Below are positions 9,167 to 17,896 of a stretch of 64,000 bases of DNA, piece by piece. The translations under genes and the position numbers were made by a program. How positions within the stretch are numbered: position 1 is the first letter of the stretch; every line of letters begins with the position of its first letter. The DNA lies in assembly GCA_041684965.1 (NCBI GenBank), contig JAWLGR010000005.1:62001-126000 (forward strand), in the 5' to 3' direction. The stretch comes from Mariniphaga sp041684965. GTDB taxonomy: Bacteria; Bacteroidota; Bacteroidia; Bacteroidales; Prolixibacteraceae. The notes beneath the pieces were generated by a model that was given only the letters and a program-made list of their open reading frames with translations, had not been told where the DNA came from and searched no databases.

Positions 9167-10168
9167 TTATTTAATAACAGGTTTAAGAACCATATTGCGG
9201 TATGAAACTTTTCCGTGGTCGCCCTGCAGATAGATTGGACCCTTTTTAAATACATCAGCACTGATGGCACCCCCGGTAGGCCCGTAAGCAGGTTGGTTAT
9301 CAATTATCGTGGTTCCATTCAGCTTAACTGTAACATGACGTTCGACCAGGGTAATATCCATTGACTGCCATTCACCGGCCGGTTTTTCGGCTGACTGAGA
9401 AGGTGTGATTCTGCTGTAGAGCGCACCCATATTGTGTGAATCCAATGCACGTCCGTAGGAATCCATCACCTGGATTTCATATATCCCGCGTAAATAAACT
9501 CCGCTGTTGCTGCCTTTTGGAACGTTTACTTCAAGGGTTAGGTTGAAGTCCTCAAATTCCTGCTCAGTCCGGATATTGCCGTAAGAAATCCGCTCACCTT
9601 CTTTTTTAACCGGATCGTTTACCAGAATGCCATCAACCACTTTAAATCCGTTAACCTGGTTGGAATTTATTAATCTCCAGCCCGATAGATCTTTGCCGTT
9701 AAATAATTTTATTGGCTGCCCGTATTTAACTTTTGAAAGATCTGGTGCAGCCGGTACATCAGGTAATTTCCAACCATAAAATTTCAAAGTAGCCGTCTGC
9801 ATTCCGTTTCTTGCTGGTTCCAGTGACTTACCTGAAATACGGTCGCCGCTTCGGGTGATTTCGAACAGGTGGGGAACAATCATTTTCCGTTCTTTTCCGT
9901 CCTTGCCTGTACGTGTTGTTTCGTTTGCACGCACTACCATCAGGTTATCATCATCAATCAGAAATACATTCTGAACCGGTAAAACACTTCCCCAGCGCCA
10001 TAGCAGTTCGGCATCTAGGAAGCCGTCATTGTCGAATACATGTAGCCAACCTACTGAACCGTTTTCTATTTCAATACTCCACATTCCGTAAAAACCATTC
10101 GGCTTTTGCGCGCTGGTTAACAATGTTGATATAATAACTGACAGGAATACTACTGTTAATTTCTTCAT
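9167..10168 (-). CDS. DUF1080 (3-keto-disaccharide hydrolase-like) exported protein
   Basis: 333 residues with signal peptide (MKKLTVVFLSVIISTLLTSAQ). The C-terminal half, from LFNGKDLSGWR near residue 153, is a DUF1080 concanavalin-like fold: SNSGVYLRGIYEIQVMDS, then GEWQSMDITLVER, then GPIYLQGDHGKVSYRNM. Members cleave 3-keto-glycosides or bind glycans, which fits the Gfo/Idh/MocA oxidoreductases 3 to 5 kb away that could make 3-keto sugars. The N-terminal 130 residues form a separate beta-rich domain seen in similar Bacteroidetes and Planctomycetes proteins. Single gene, probably periplasmic or on the outer membrane. The functional link is inference. Confidence 0.85.
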   Translation of the reverse strand: MKKLTVVFLSVIISTLLTSAQKPNGFYGMWSIEIENGSVGWLHVFDNDGFLDAELLWRWGSVLPVQNVFLIDDDNLMVVRANETTRTGKDGKERKMIVPHLFEITRSGDRISGKSLEPARNGMQTATLKFYGWKLPDVPAAPDLSKVKYGQPIKLFNGKDLSGWRLINSNQVNGFKVVDGILVNDPVKKEGERISYGNIRTEQEFEDFNLTLEVNVPKGSNSGVYLRGIYEIQVMDSYGRALDSHNMGALYSRITPSQSAEKPAGEWQSMDITLVERHVTVKLNGTTIIDNQPAYGPTGGAISADVFKKGPIYLQGDHGKVSYRNMVLKPVIK

Positions 10169-10495
10169 TTTTTAAAGGTTTACTTGAATTGTGACTTTAA
10201 AAAACAAACATACAAAAAAGATTGTCAGGGTTAAGAATAGAATACACATAAATAATTGTACTCTGATTTAGTAAAAATGGAATGTTGGGAATCTTTAATG
10301 CTACTTATTAGATCAATTACAGTATTATCGTAAATTGATGATGAAGGTATGTCAGATAGTTCCGGAGGAGGTGAGAAAAAAGTTTGGACTACGGTACGTC
10401 CTAAAGTGAAATGATATAATCAACTATTTGGCCATGTGAATGTAGGGATTTATGGCGGGGCTTAATTTTTCAGAGAAAACATCTAGGAGCTGTTT
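10169..10495. other. intergenic region, nothing recognised
   Basis: 327 nt upstream of the DUF1080 gene and downstream of the thioredoxin-like gene, both on the minus strand. AT-rich, no open frame of note, no hairpin terminator or RNA recognised. Confidence 0.4.
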
Positions 10496-11077
10496 TTAAA
10501 TTAAGTCACAGGCATCGGCAGGCATCCAGTGTGACTCTTTTCCCTCCCATTTGATATTGCAGCCTATAGGATTGGTTACCGGAATGGTAACTGGATTTCC
10601 CGATGTTAACTCTTCCAGTGCACGATCCAGATCGTTAACTGTCATATTTGAAACATCCCGTGGATTGTCAACACCCCGGCCGGTATACACCAATTTTCTG
10701 TTTTCATCAAATACAAAAAAATGAGGAGTACGCAATGCTCCATAAGCCAATGCTATTGCCTGTGATTCATCGCGCAGGTATTTCCATGGAAACCGCTTTT
10801 CCTCCATACGCTTTTTCATATTGTCGAAACTATCCTCAGGGTAAGTTTTGGCGCTGTTCGAATTAATGGCTACAAACTCTACCCCCTTCTCTTTGTACTT
10901 TTCTGCTGTTTGACGTGTAACTTCATCGCTGCCTTTAACATAAGGGCAGTGGTTGCAGGTAAAAAACAGAACGAGGTATTTTACACCGGTAAAATTTTCC
11001 AGCGAATAATTTCTTCCATCTGTTGCCGGCAAATTAAAATCGAACGCTTTTTCTCCGGGTTGTAATGTATATGCCAT
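10496..11077 (-). CDS. thioredoxin-fold redoxin (AhpC/TSA-like)
   Basis: 193 residues, no signal peptide, so cytoplasmic. The N-terminal part fits the redoxin family: GEKAFDFNLPATDGRNYSLENF, then VLFFTCNHCPYVKGSDEV with a CNHC active site near residues 40-43, then LRTPHFFVFDENRKLVYTGR with the cis-proline TP. Proteins of this type are annotated as thioredoxin-family or peroxiredoxin-like. The active-site pair should allow disulfide exchange; a partner is not evident. Upstream is an unusual repeat-rich stretch. Alternative reading: thiol peroxidase-like protein. Confidence 0.85.
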   Translation of the reverse strand: MAYTLQPGEKAFDFNLPATDGRNYSLENFTGVKYLVLFFTCNHCPYVKGSDEVTRQTAEKYKEKGVEFVAINSNSAKTYPEDSFDNMKKRMEEKRFPWKYLRDESQAIALAYGALRTPHFFVFDENRKLVYTGRGVDNPRDVSNMTVNDLDRALEELTSGNPVTIPVTNPIGCNIKWEGKESHWMPADACDLI

Positions 11078-11095
11078 AATTGTATTTTTATAATA

Positions 11096-11164
11096 TCAAG
11101 ATTTATAGTATCAAGTACTAAGACTTTTAGTATCAGGTATCAAGACTTTTAGTATCAGGTATCA
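11096..11164. repeat. 22-nt tandem repeat
   Basis: Two perfect adjacent 22-nt copies at 11120-11141 and 11142-11163 (unit begins AAGACTTTTAGTATCAGG), preceded by a degraded copy from about 11096. It sits just upstream of the thioredoxin-like start at 11077 and so overlaps its likely promoter region. Confidence 0.85.
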
Positions 11165-11216
11165 AGAATGCTGTTTCATTGTATATGAGGTTGCGTTATG
11201 ACCTATGACCAGCCAT

Positions 11217-11301
11217 CTTGTTTCTTGTATCCAATTATCTAATATCTTGTGTCTACTCATCTTGTGTCTCGTTTCTAATCGTCTTGTGTCTCGTGTCTAA
11301 C
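11217..11301. repeat. degenerate CTTGTGTCTC repeat cluster
   Basis: Repeated ATCTTGTGTCT-type units at about 11217, 11243, 11259 and 11281, with drifting spacers of TCGTTTCTA or TCGTGTCTA. The reverse complement is rich in ACAAGA, loosely echoing the CAAGA core of the 22-nt repeat 60 bp to the left. Short simple repeats of this sort occur between genes in Bacteroidetes; function unknown. Confidence 0.7.
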
Positions 11302-11412
11302 TTCCCATTATCTCTACTTTAAATGAAATTCCACATATAATTGTTTAATGCAAATGGGAAATCTTGCGTATTTTTAACCATTAAAATTCTTTAGAATATT
11401 TTACACCTCGAT

Positions 11413-13422
11413 ATGGAAAGGGAAGAAGCTTACCGAAGGATAACTGATTTGCGGCAGGAACTGGAAGAACATAATTATAAATACTATGTGTTGCATCAGC
11501 CCGAAATCAGCGACTACGAGTTTGACATGAAGCTGCGTGAACTGGAAAAGCTTGAAGCTGATTTTCCGGAGTTTGCCGATCCTTTTTCACCAACCCAACG
11601 CGTTGGAAGCGATTTGAGCAAGGCATTTGAGCAGGTAGAGCACCGCTATCCGATGTTATCGCTTTCCAATGCCTATTCTGAAGAGGAAATCAGGGATTTC
11701 GACAACCGGATTAAAAAGCTGATTGGAGAAGATTTTGAATACGTTTGCGAACTGAAGTTTGATGGCTCTTCAATCAGCCTGTTGTATGAACAGGGAAAAC
11801 TGGTTCGGGCGGTTACCCGGGGCGACGGGGTAAAAGGAGATGATGTAACGGCGAATGTAAAAACCATTCGTTCGGTTCCGATGAAATTGCGTGGCAACGG
11901 ATTTCCCGACATCTTTGAGATTCGGGGTGAAATTGTTATGCCACTGCATGTTTTTGAAGAATTAAATAAACAGAGGGAGGAGGCCGGTGAGGCACTTTTT
12001 GCCAATCCGCGTAATGCTGCCGCCGGGACAGTGAAAATGCAGAACCCTTCCATAGTGGCCTCCCGTAAACTGGATGCTTATTTTTTCTCGGTGATGGGTG
12101 AAAAGCTTCCGGAAGATGGGCATTACCAGAATCTGAGAAAAGCTGCAGGGTGGGGGTTTAAGGTATCGGAAGCCATGCAGTTGTGCAGGAACCTTGATGA
12201 GGTATTTGCCTATCTTAATAAATGGGACCTGGAACGCCATAAAGTCCCGGCAGGTACCGATGGGGTCGTTATAAAAGTCAATTCGCAGCAGTTGCAGGAG
12301 GAACTGGGATTTACAGCCAAATCGCCGCGTTGGGCAGTAGCCTACAAGTTTAAGGCTGAGAGCGCTGCCACAGAGCTTAAGTCGGTTTCGTACCAGGTAG
12401 GCCGCACGGGAGCAGTTACACCGGTAGCCAATCTCGAACCGGTGCTGATTGCCGGAACAGTGGTGAAACGGGCATCGCTGCATAATTCGGATATCATAAA
12501 GAAGTTTGATCTTCATTTGAACGATATCGTTTTTGTGGAAAAGGGAGGAGAAATCATTCCTAAAATCACCGGGGTGGAAGCAGAGAAAAGGCATCCTATG
12601 GCTAAGCCGGTTCAGTTTATTGATAAGTGCCCGGAGTGCCATACGCCATTGGTTCGCAATGAGGGGGAAGCAGCACACTATTGTCCCAACGATATGGGCT
12701 GCCCGCCGCAGATTAAAGGAAAGATAGAGCATTTTGTCAGCCGAAGGGCAATGGATATCGACGGCCTGGGGCAGGAGACCATTGAGTCACTGTACAATCA
12801 TAGCCTGGTAAAGGGCATAGCCGATTTGTATAATTTAAAGAAGGAGCAGCTGACCGGACTGGAGCGTATGGGTGATAAGTCGGCTCAGCGCATTCTCGAT
12901 GGTCTGGAAGCATCGAAAAAAGCCCCTTTCGAACGGGTCTTATATGCATTGGGTATTCGATACGTTGGTGAAACGGTGGCCAAAATACTGGCCATGGAAG
13001 TTCATTCAATCGATAACCTGAAATCGAAAACCAGGGAAGAGCTGGAGGAAATAAATGAAATAGGGGGGCGGATTGCCGAGAGTGTGGTGGATTATTTATC
13101 GAATCCTAAACACATTGAAATGATTGAATTTCTCAAAAAACAAGGCCTGCAGTTTCAGCTAAGCGAAGAGACACTCAGTAACCGCACTGATAAGCTTAAG
13201 GGATTGAGCATTGTAATTTCAGGAACGTTTGAACACCATTCGCGCGATGAACTCAAGCAGCTGATTGAACAAAACGGAGGAAAAAATGTAGGTTCGATCT
13301 CAAAAAAGACCTCATACATACTGGCCGGTGAAAATATGGGCCCCAGCAAGCTGGAGAAAGCTGAACAGCTGGGGATTCCGATCATTTCGGAAGCAGATTT
13401 TATGAAGATGGTTGAAGCCTGA
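11413..13422 (+). CDS. ligA: NAD-dependent DNA ligase
   Basis: 669 residues, the usual LigA length. It seals nicks in duplex DNA using NAD, in replication and repair. The adenylated lysine lies in CELKFDGSSISLLYE (K115, KxDG motif). The N-terminal NAD-binding region has YYVLHQPEISDYEFD and MLSLSNAY. A four-cysteine zinc finger runs from CPECHTP to CPNDMGCP (about 407-433). Helix-hairpin-helix repeats follow, with GLERMGDKSAQRIL and LGIRYVGETVAKIL. A BRCT domain closes the protein (about 595-669, GLSIVISGTFEHHSRDELK). All key domains are intact. It is a stand-alone gene read away from the thioredoxin-like gene. Confidence 0.98.
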   Translation: MEREEAYRRITDLRQELEEHNYKYYVLHQPEISDYEFDMKLRELEKLEADFPEFADPFSPTQRVGSDLSKAFEQVEHRYPMLSLSNAYSEEEIRDFDNRIKKLIGEDFEYVCELKFDGSSISLLYEQGKLVRAVTRGDGVKGDDVTANVKTIRSVPMKLRGNGFPDIFEIRGEIVMPLHVFEELNKQREEAGEALFANPRNAAAGTVKMQNPSIVASRKLDAYFFSVMGEKLPEDGHYQNLRKAAGWGFKVSEAMQLCRNLDEVFAYLNKWDLERHKVPAGTDGVVIKVNSQQLQEELGFTAKSPRWAVAYKFKAESAATELKSVSYQVGRTGAVTPVANLEPVLIAGTVVKRASLHNSDIIKKFDLHLNDIVFVEKGGEIIPKITGVEAEKRHPMAKPVQFIDKCPECHTPLVRNEGEAAHYCPNDMGCPPQIKGKIEHFVSRRAMDIDGLGQETIESLYNHSLVKGIADLYNLKKEQLTGLERMGDKSAQRILDGLEASKKAPFERVLYALGIRYVGETVAKILAMEVHSIDNLKSKTREELEEINEIGGRIAESVVDYLSNPKHIEMIEFLKKQGLQFQLSEETLSNRTDKLKGLSIVISGTFEHHSRDELKQLIEQNGGKNVGSISKKTSYILAGENMGPSKLEKAEQLGIPIISEADFMKMVEA

Positions 13423-13597
13423 TCATTCTCTGCCCCTATTTTTATACCTGCGATACATTTTCGTCCGAATGATTGCCGGTTAAAAATATTGAAGAATTCC
13501 TCCAAAATGCTATATTTTTTAACAGAAAAAGAGGCATTTCGACAATTTTTTTTGCGGGAAGTAATTCTTTTTCACAATTCATTAACTTTGTCCGCGT
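13423..13597 (+). promoter_or_regulatory. -7 box TAACTTTG close to start codon
   Basis: TAACTTTG at 13583-13590 matches the Bacteroidetes -7 consensus TAnnTTTG. The following gene starts at 13598, so the transcript would have almost no 5' leader. No clean TTTG lies at the expected 19-nt distance upstream. Confidence 0.5.
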
Positions 13598-14116
13598 ATG
13601 AAACTAATTGAAAAAATTGCATACAGGAAACTTCAAAAGGAAGCCTCCGCGGTACAACGCCGGGTAGTTTTGCCAAATCCTGAAAATATCAGGAAGGTAT
13701 GTGTATTGTGGCAACCATCGCAGGAGCAGGCTTATAAGTATTTGCATGATTATTTTCAGCGTTCCCAGGTTATATTCAGAAACTTTTGCGTGTATAACCA
13801 GCAAGCCGTAATGACAACCGGAACGAATATTATTACGCCTAAAGACCTGAACTGGATGGGGTTTCCGAAGCCAGGGCTGACAGAAGATTTTATTAAAACA
13901 GAGTACGATCTGTTGTTGAATGTAGCACTGGAACAGAACCTGGTGCTTTTATACCTCACTGCCATGAGCCGATCTCATTTTAAGATTGGCTGGTCACCTC
14001 CCGGTCTTAATTTTTTCGATTTAAACATTCAGATCAATAGCAGGAAAGATGCTATTTATCTTGCCAAACAGCAAATATTTTATCTTGAACAACTTAATAA
14101 AAAGACTTCAGTATGA
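13598..14116 (+). CDS. conserved hypothetical protein before dapA (possibly DUF6913)
   Basis: 172 residues, no signal peptide or membrane helix, so probably cytoplasmic. It starts MKLIEKIAYRKLQKEA, followed by a basic stretch and an alternating helix-strand pattern (KVCVLWQPSQEQAYKYLHDYF; DLLLNVALEQNLVLLYLTAMS; FFDLNIQINSRKDAIYLAKQ). From memory it resembles a small Bacteroidetes protein family, DUF6913, that sits upstream of dapA. That match is not verified. Its stop codon overlaps the dapA start by 4 nt (ATGA), which implies translational coupling with lysine/cell-wall precursor synthesis. No catalytic motif is visible. Confidence 0.75.
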   Translation: MKLIEKIAYRKLQKEASAVQRRVVLPNPENIRKVCVLWQPSQEQAYKYLHDYFQRSQVIFRNFCVYNQQAVMTTGTNIITPKDLNWMGFPKPGLTEDFIKTEYDLLLNVALEQNLVLLYLTAMSRSHFKIGWSPPGLNFFDLNIQINSRKDAIYLAKQQIFYLEQLNKKTSV

Positions 14117-14991
14117 ATTATCCGTTTAAAGGTGCAGGTGTGGCGCTGGTTACTCCTTTCACCGAAAACAACACCGTAGATTACGATGCACTTGGTAAAA
14201 TAATACAAAACCAGGTGCGGGGGGGAATGGATTATCTTGTGGCGCTGGGAACAACAGCTGAAACTCCTACGCTGGCAGGAGAGGAAAAAAAAGAATTGGT
14301 AAAATTTATAAAAAATAATGCTGCTGGATTGCCAGTTGTTGTTGGCATGGGAGGAAACGATACCCGAAAAATAATTAAACAGATTAAAAAGTTCGAATTC
14401 GATGGAGTGGGTGGCCTGCTGATAGTTACCCCTTATTACAATAAACCCTCCCAGGAAGGAATATTCCGTCATTATTCAGCCATTGCCAGGGAAAGCCCGG
14501 TGCCTATTATTCTATATAATGTGCCTTCACGCACGGGTATTAATATGGAAGCCGATACTGTAATACGACTGGCTGAAAGCTCGGAAAAAATAGTAGCTGT
14601 TAAAGAAGCATCAGGGGTTATGTCGCAGATTACACGAATCAGCAAATATGCACCTGCTCATTTTTCACTGATTTCGGGTGATGATGTATTGGCTCTGCCT
14701 ATCATTTCTGTTGGTGGTAAAGGGATAATCTCTGTAATAGCAAATGCGCTTCCTGATAAACTCAGCAGCCTGATTCATCATGCATTGGAAGGAAAATATG
14801 ATGAAGCCCGCCAGTTGCATTATAAACTAATAGAACTTTTTATTTTGCTTTTTAAGGAAGGAAACCCGGGTGGAGTTAAAGCGTTGCTGAATATCCAGGG
14901 GCTAATTAAAAATGAGCTGCGTTCGCCATTGTTCAGAATTAGTGAATCAACCTACAATGAAATTAAAGAGGCATATACAAAGCTTACATAA
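14113..14991 (+). CDS. dapA: 4-hydroxy-tetrahydrodipicolinate synthase
   Basis: 292 residues. It condenses pyruvate with aspartate semialdehyde, the first committed step to diaminopimelate and lysine. The TIM barrel carries all expected active-site residues: T47 and T48 in ALGTTAETPTL, Y135 in ILYNVPSRTG, R140, and the Schiff-base lysine K164 in VAVKEASGVM. It starts inside the stop codon of the preceding small gene, so the two are co-translated. No terminator was found after it; rpsO follows 143 nt later with its own promoter. Confidence 0.97.
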   Translation: MNYPFKGAGVALVTPFTENNTVDYDALGKIIQNQVRGGMDYLVALGTTAETPTLAGEEKKELVKFIKNNAAGLPVVVGMGGNDTRKIIKQIKKFEFDGVGGLLIVTPYYNKPSQEGIFRHYSAIARESPVPIILYNVPSRTGINMEADTVIRLAESSEKIVAVKEASGVMSQITRISKYAPAHFSLISGDDVLALPIISVGGKGIISVIANALPDKLSSLIHHALEGKYDEARQLHYKLIELFILLFKEGNPGGVKALLNIQGLIKNELRSPLFRISESTYNEIKEAYTKLT

Positions 14992-15028
14992 AAGACGTTT
15001 TGAATTCCATACAAGATGAATTTTATTG

Positions 15029-15058
15029 TTTGAAAATCAAAACTTTTATCTAATTTTG
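15029..15058 (+). promoter_or_regulatory. sigma-70 type promoter for rpsO
   Basis: TTTG at 15029-15032 and TAATTTTG at 15051-15058, 18 nt apart, fit the Bacteroidetes TTTG / TAnnTTTG consensus. The start codon of rpsO lies at 15135, leaving a leader of about 70 nt. In E. coli the rpsO leader binds S15 for feedback; whether this leader does cannot be told. Confidence 0.7.
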
Positions 15059-15134
15059 TGCCCGTAATTTTAAGCTGTTGTTATTTAACGCGATGCTGCA
15101 GCTTAAACATGGTATAATTTAAACAGTTATTAGA

Positions 15135-15404
15135 ATGTATTTAACACCGGAAAAGAAACAGGAATTTTTTGCCCAGTATGGTAAAGACGAAAAAGACACA
15201 GGCAGTGCCGAAGGACAGGTAGCTTTATTCACCTTTAGGATTAATCACCTGACAGAGCATCTGAAAAGAAACAAGAAAGATTTTAGTACCCGCCGGGCTC
15301 TTATTAAGCTCGTAGGAAAACGTCGCAGGCTTCTTGATTACATGAAGGATAAGGACATCGAGCGTTATCGCGCAATAATCGAAAAACTAAATCTGCGTAA
15401 GTAA
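15135..15404 (+). CDS. rpsO: 30S ribosomal protein S15
   Basis: 89 residues, the standard S15 length. S15 binds the central domain of 16S rRNA early in small-subunit assembly. The family core is plain: DTGSAEGQVALFTFRINHLTEHLKRNKKDF and then LIKLVGKRRRLLDYMKDKD. It has its own promoter and a strong terminator, and precedes pnp, the same order as in many bacteria. Confidence 0.98.
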   Translation: MYLTPEKKQEFFAQYGKDEKDTGSAEGQVALFTFRINHLTEHLKRNKKDFSTRRALIKLVGKRRRLLDYMKDKDIERYRAIIEKLNLRK

Positions 15405-15413
15405 AAAACAATT

Positions 15414-15446
15414 GAAAGGCAATTTAAATTGCCTTTCTTTTTTGTA
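15414..15446 (+). terminator. intrinsic terminator after rpsO
   Basis: A perfect 24-nt palindrome (15414-15437, arms GAAAGGCAATTT / AAATTGCCTTTC) is followed by a run of T. It ends 33 nt past the rpsO stop. Readthrough into pnp is still possible. Confidence 0.85.
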
Positions 15447-15504
15447 TCTTGCAAAACCTCACCACCTTTAAGAGTTATAAACATTTTGAATTATTAGAAA
15501 AAAT

Positions 15505-17805
15505 ATGGTAAAAGTAACAACAAAAACAATCGAACTTGCAGATGGCAGGTCGATTACCATAGAAACCGGAAAACTGGCTAAACAAGCCGATGGTTCGGTG
15601 GTGGTACGTATGGGTGAAACAATGGTACTGGCGACTGTTGTTTCAGCAAAAGAAGCAAGAGAGGATGTTGATTTCATGCCTCTCTCGGTCGATTACCGGG
15701 AGAAGTTTTCCGCTGCAGGCAGATTCCCCGGTGGTTTTTTGAAACGGGAAGGACGTCCTTCTGATGAAGAGATATTGATAGCACGGTTGGTTGACAGGGC
15801 ATTACGGCCACTTTTTCCTGAAGATTATCATGCCGAAACAGCTGTTATGATTTCACTGATTTCAGCGGGGAAAGAGGATCTGCCGGATGCACTTGCCGGA
15901 CTTGCTGCCTCAGCAGCAATTGTAGTTTCCGATGTGCCGTTTGAAACTCCCATTTCAGAAGTAAGAGTAGCACGTGTGAACGGCGAATTTGTTATTAACC
16001 CTACCTATACACAACTTGAAATTGCCGATCTCGACATAATAGTTGCGGCCTCATATGATAACATTATGATGGTAGAGGGCGAAATGAATGAAGTCTCTGA
16101 AGAGGAAATGCTTGAGGCCATTAAATTTGCCCACGAAGAAATTAAGAAGCACTGCAAAGTACAGGAAGAACTGGCTGCAGAACTGGGTGTTGTTAAACGC
16201 GAATACAGCCATGAAACCAACGATGAAGCCCTTCGTGAAAAAGTTCATGCTGATTTGTATCCAAAGTGCTACGAACTTGCTAAAGAGCAACTTAAAAATA
16301 AACAGGAGCGATTGGAAAAGTTTAAGAACATTCGCGATGAGTACATTGAGGCCTACCATGAAGCAAATGCTGAAAATGAAGAGATTGACCTTGAACTTCA
16401 TGAAAATCTAATCAAACGATATTATCATGATGTGGAAAAAGAAGCCATGCGGCGCATGATTCTTGATGATCAGATAAGACTCGATGGCAGAAGAACCGAT
16501 GAAATAAGACCTATCTGGGGCGAAGTAGATTACCTGCCCGGAACACATGGTTCAGCATTATTTACCCGTGGAGAAACCCAGTCGCTGACTTCGGTTACTC
16601 TTGGTACCAAAATGGATGAAAAGATTATTGATAATGTGATGGTACAGGGAAGGGAAAAATTCCTCCTGCATTACAATTTTCCACCATTTTGTGTAGGTGA
16701 AGCCAAAACCCCCCGTGGGCTTAGCCGCAGGGAAATTGGTCACGGTAATCTGGCACACCGGGCACTTAAGAAAGTTATTCCTAACGATTTCCCCTACATT
16801 ATACGGGTTGTTTCCGATATTCTGGAATCAAACGGGTCATCATCAATGGCAACAGTTTGTGCCGGTACAATGGCCATGATGGACTGTGGCATGAAGATAA
16901 AAAAACCGGTTTCAGGGATCGCGATGGGATTAATTTCCGATAAAGGATTGACAAAATATGCAGTATTGTCTGACATCCTTGGTGATGAAGACCACCTGGG
17001 TGATATGGATTTTAAAATTGCCGGCACGGTGGACGGAATTACCGCCACTCAAATGGACATAAAAGTAGACGGACTTTCATATGAAGTGCTTACAAAAGCA
17101 CTTCAGCAGGCAAAAGAAGGAAGGTTGCATATTTTAAATAAAATGCTGGAAGTAATTCCTGAACCACGTGCGGATTACAGACCCAACGTGCCGCGAATTG
17201 AAGTGATTGAAATACCAAAAGATATGATTGGCGCTGTTATCGGGCCTGGAGGAAAAGTTATACAGGCCATCCAGGAAGAGACCGGTACAGTGATTGTAAT
17301 TGAGGAGGTTGAAAGTATTGGTTTGGTGCAGATTTCAGGCCCGGGTGTTGAAACGCTGGAAGCAGCCAAAAAGCGTATAAAAGCGATTGTAGCTATGCCT
17401 GAAGTTGGTGAGATATATAAAGGGAAAGTGAAATCGGTAGTTTCATTTGGAGCCTTTGTAGAAATCATTCCTGGCAAAGATGGTTTGCTCCATGTTTCAG
17501 AAATGGATTGGAACCGGGTGGAATCGGCTGAAGATTTCATCAAGGAAGGTGAAGAAATAGAGGTGAAGCTTATTGGAATAGATGACAAGACAGGCAAACT
17601 GAAGCTTTCCAGAAAAGTATTGCTTCCTAAACCTGAAGGTTATGTTGAACGTCCGCCGCGCAGCGATCGCTCCGAGCGTGGTGACCGTGGCGACCGGCCA
17701 CAAAGAAGAGATGACCGGAGGGATAATGACCGTCGTGACTTTAATCGCCGCGACGATAACCGCCGTGACAATGACCGAAGGGACCGCAGGCCTCGCCGTG
17801 ATTAA
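15505..17805 (+). CDS. pnp: polyribonucleotide nucleotidyltransferase
   Basis: 766 residues. PNPase degrades RNA from the 3' end with phosphate and is a core mRNA-decay enzyme. Order of domains: first RNase PH-like domain (about 1-220), all-helical linker (about 225-310), second and catalytic RNase PH domain (about 320-545, with TRGETQSLTSVTLGTKMDE and SDILGDEDHLGDMDFKIAGT), KH domain (about 555-620, IGAVIGPGGKVIQ) and S1 domain (about 630-700, GEIYKGKVKSVVSFGAFVE). The last 50 or so residues are an Arg/Asp-rich tail of RRD and DRR repeats (from about 716), likely disordered and RNA-binding. It follows rpsO by 100 nt and ends at a hairpin terminator. Confidence 0.98.
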   Translation: MVKVTTKTIELADGRSITIETGKLAKQADGSVVVRMGETMVLATVVSAKEAREDVDFMPLSVDYREKFSAAGRFPGGFLKREGRPSDEEILIARLVDRALRPLFPEDYHAETAVMISLISAGKEDLPDALAGLAASAAIVVSDVPFETPISEVRVARVNGEFVINPTYTQLEIADLDIIVAASYDNIMMVEGEMNEVSEEEMLEAIKFAHEEIKKHCKVQEELAAELGVVKREYSHETNDEALREKVHADLYPKCYELAKEQLKNKQERLEKFKNIRDEYIEAYHEANAENEEIDLELHENLIKRYYHDVEKEAMRRMILDDQIRLDGRRTDEIRPIWGEVDYLPGTHGSALFTRGETQSLTSVTLGTKMDEKIIDNVMVQGREKFLLHYNFPPFCVGEAKTPRGLSRREIGHGNLAHRALKKVIPNDFPYIIRVVSDILESNGSSSMATVCAGTMAMMDCGMKIKKPVSGIAMGLISDKGLTKYAVLSDILGDEDHLGDMDFKIAGTVDGITATQMDIKVDGLSYEVLTKALQQAKEGRLHILNKMLEVIPEPRADYRPNVPRIEVIEIPKDMIGAVIGPGGKVIQAIQEETGTVIVIEEVESIGLVQISGPGVETLEAAKKRIKAIVAMPEVGEIYKGKVKSVVSFGAFVEIIPGKDGLLHVSEMDWNRVESAEDFIKEGEEIEVKLIGIDDKTGKLKLSRKVLLPKPEGYVERPPRSDRSERGDRGDRPQRRDDRRDNDRRDFNRRDDNRRDNDRRDRRPRRD

Positions 17806-17832
17806 AAGATAAAAATATTTAGTGTGTCAAAG

Positions 17833-17868
17833 AAGCTGTTCATTTACCGGACAGCTTTTCTTTTTTAT
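17833..17868 (+). terminator. intrinsic terminator after pnp
   Basis: Arms AAGCTGT (17833-17839) and ACAGCTT (17851-17857) with an 11-nt loop, followed by TTCTTTTTT. It lies 27 nt past the pnp stop. Confidence 0.8.
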
Positions 17869-17870
17869 TG

Positions 17871-17878
17871 TAACTTTG
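17871..17878 (+). promoter_or_regulatory. -7 box TAACTTTG
   Basis: TAACTTTG matches TAnnTTTG and lies 18 nt before the ATG at 17897, directly after the pnp terminator. No good TTTG was seen at the right distance upstream, since that stretch is the terminator hairpin. Confidence 0.5.
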
Positions 17879-17896
17879 AAAGCAAAAATACTGCGG

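Noticed and set aside
11673..12732. Long open frames antisense to ligA
   Set aside because: They are shadows of the ligA frame and show no domain or signal.
16005..16411. Open frames overlapping pnp on either strand
   Set aside because: Shadows of pnp.
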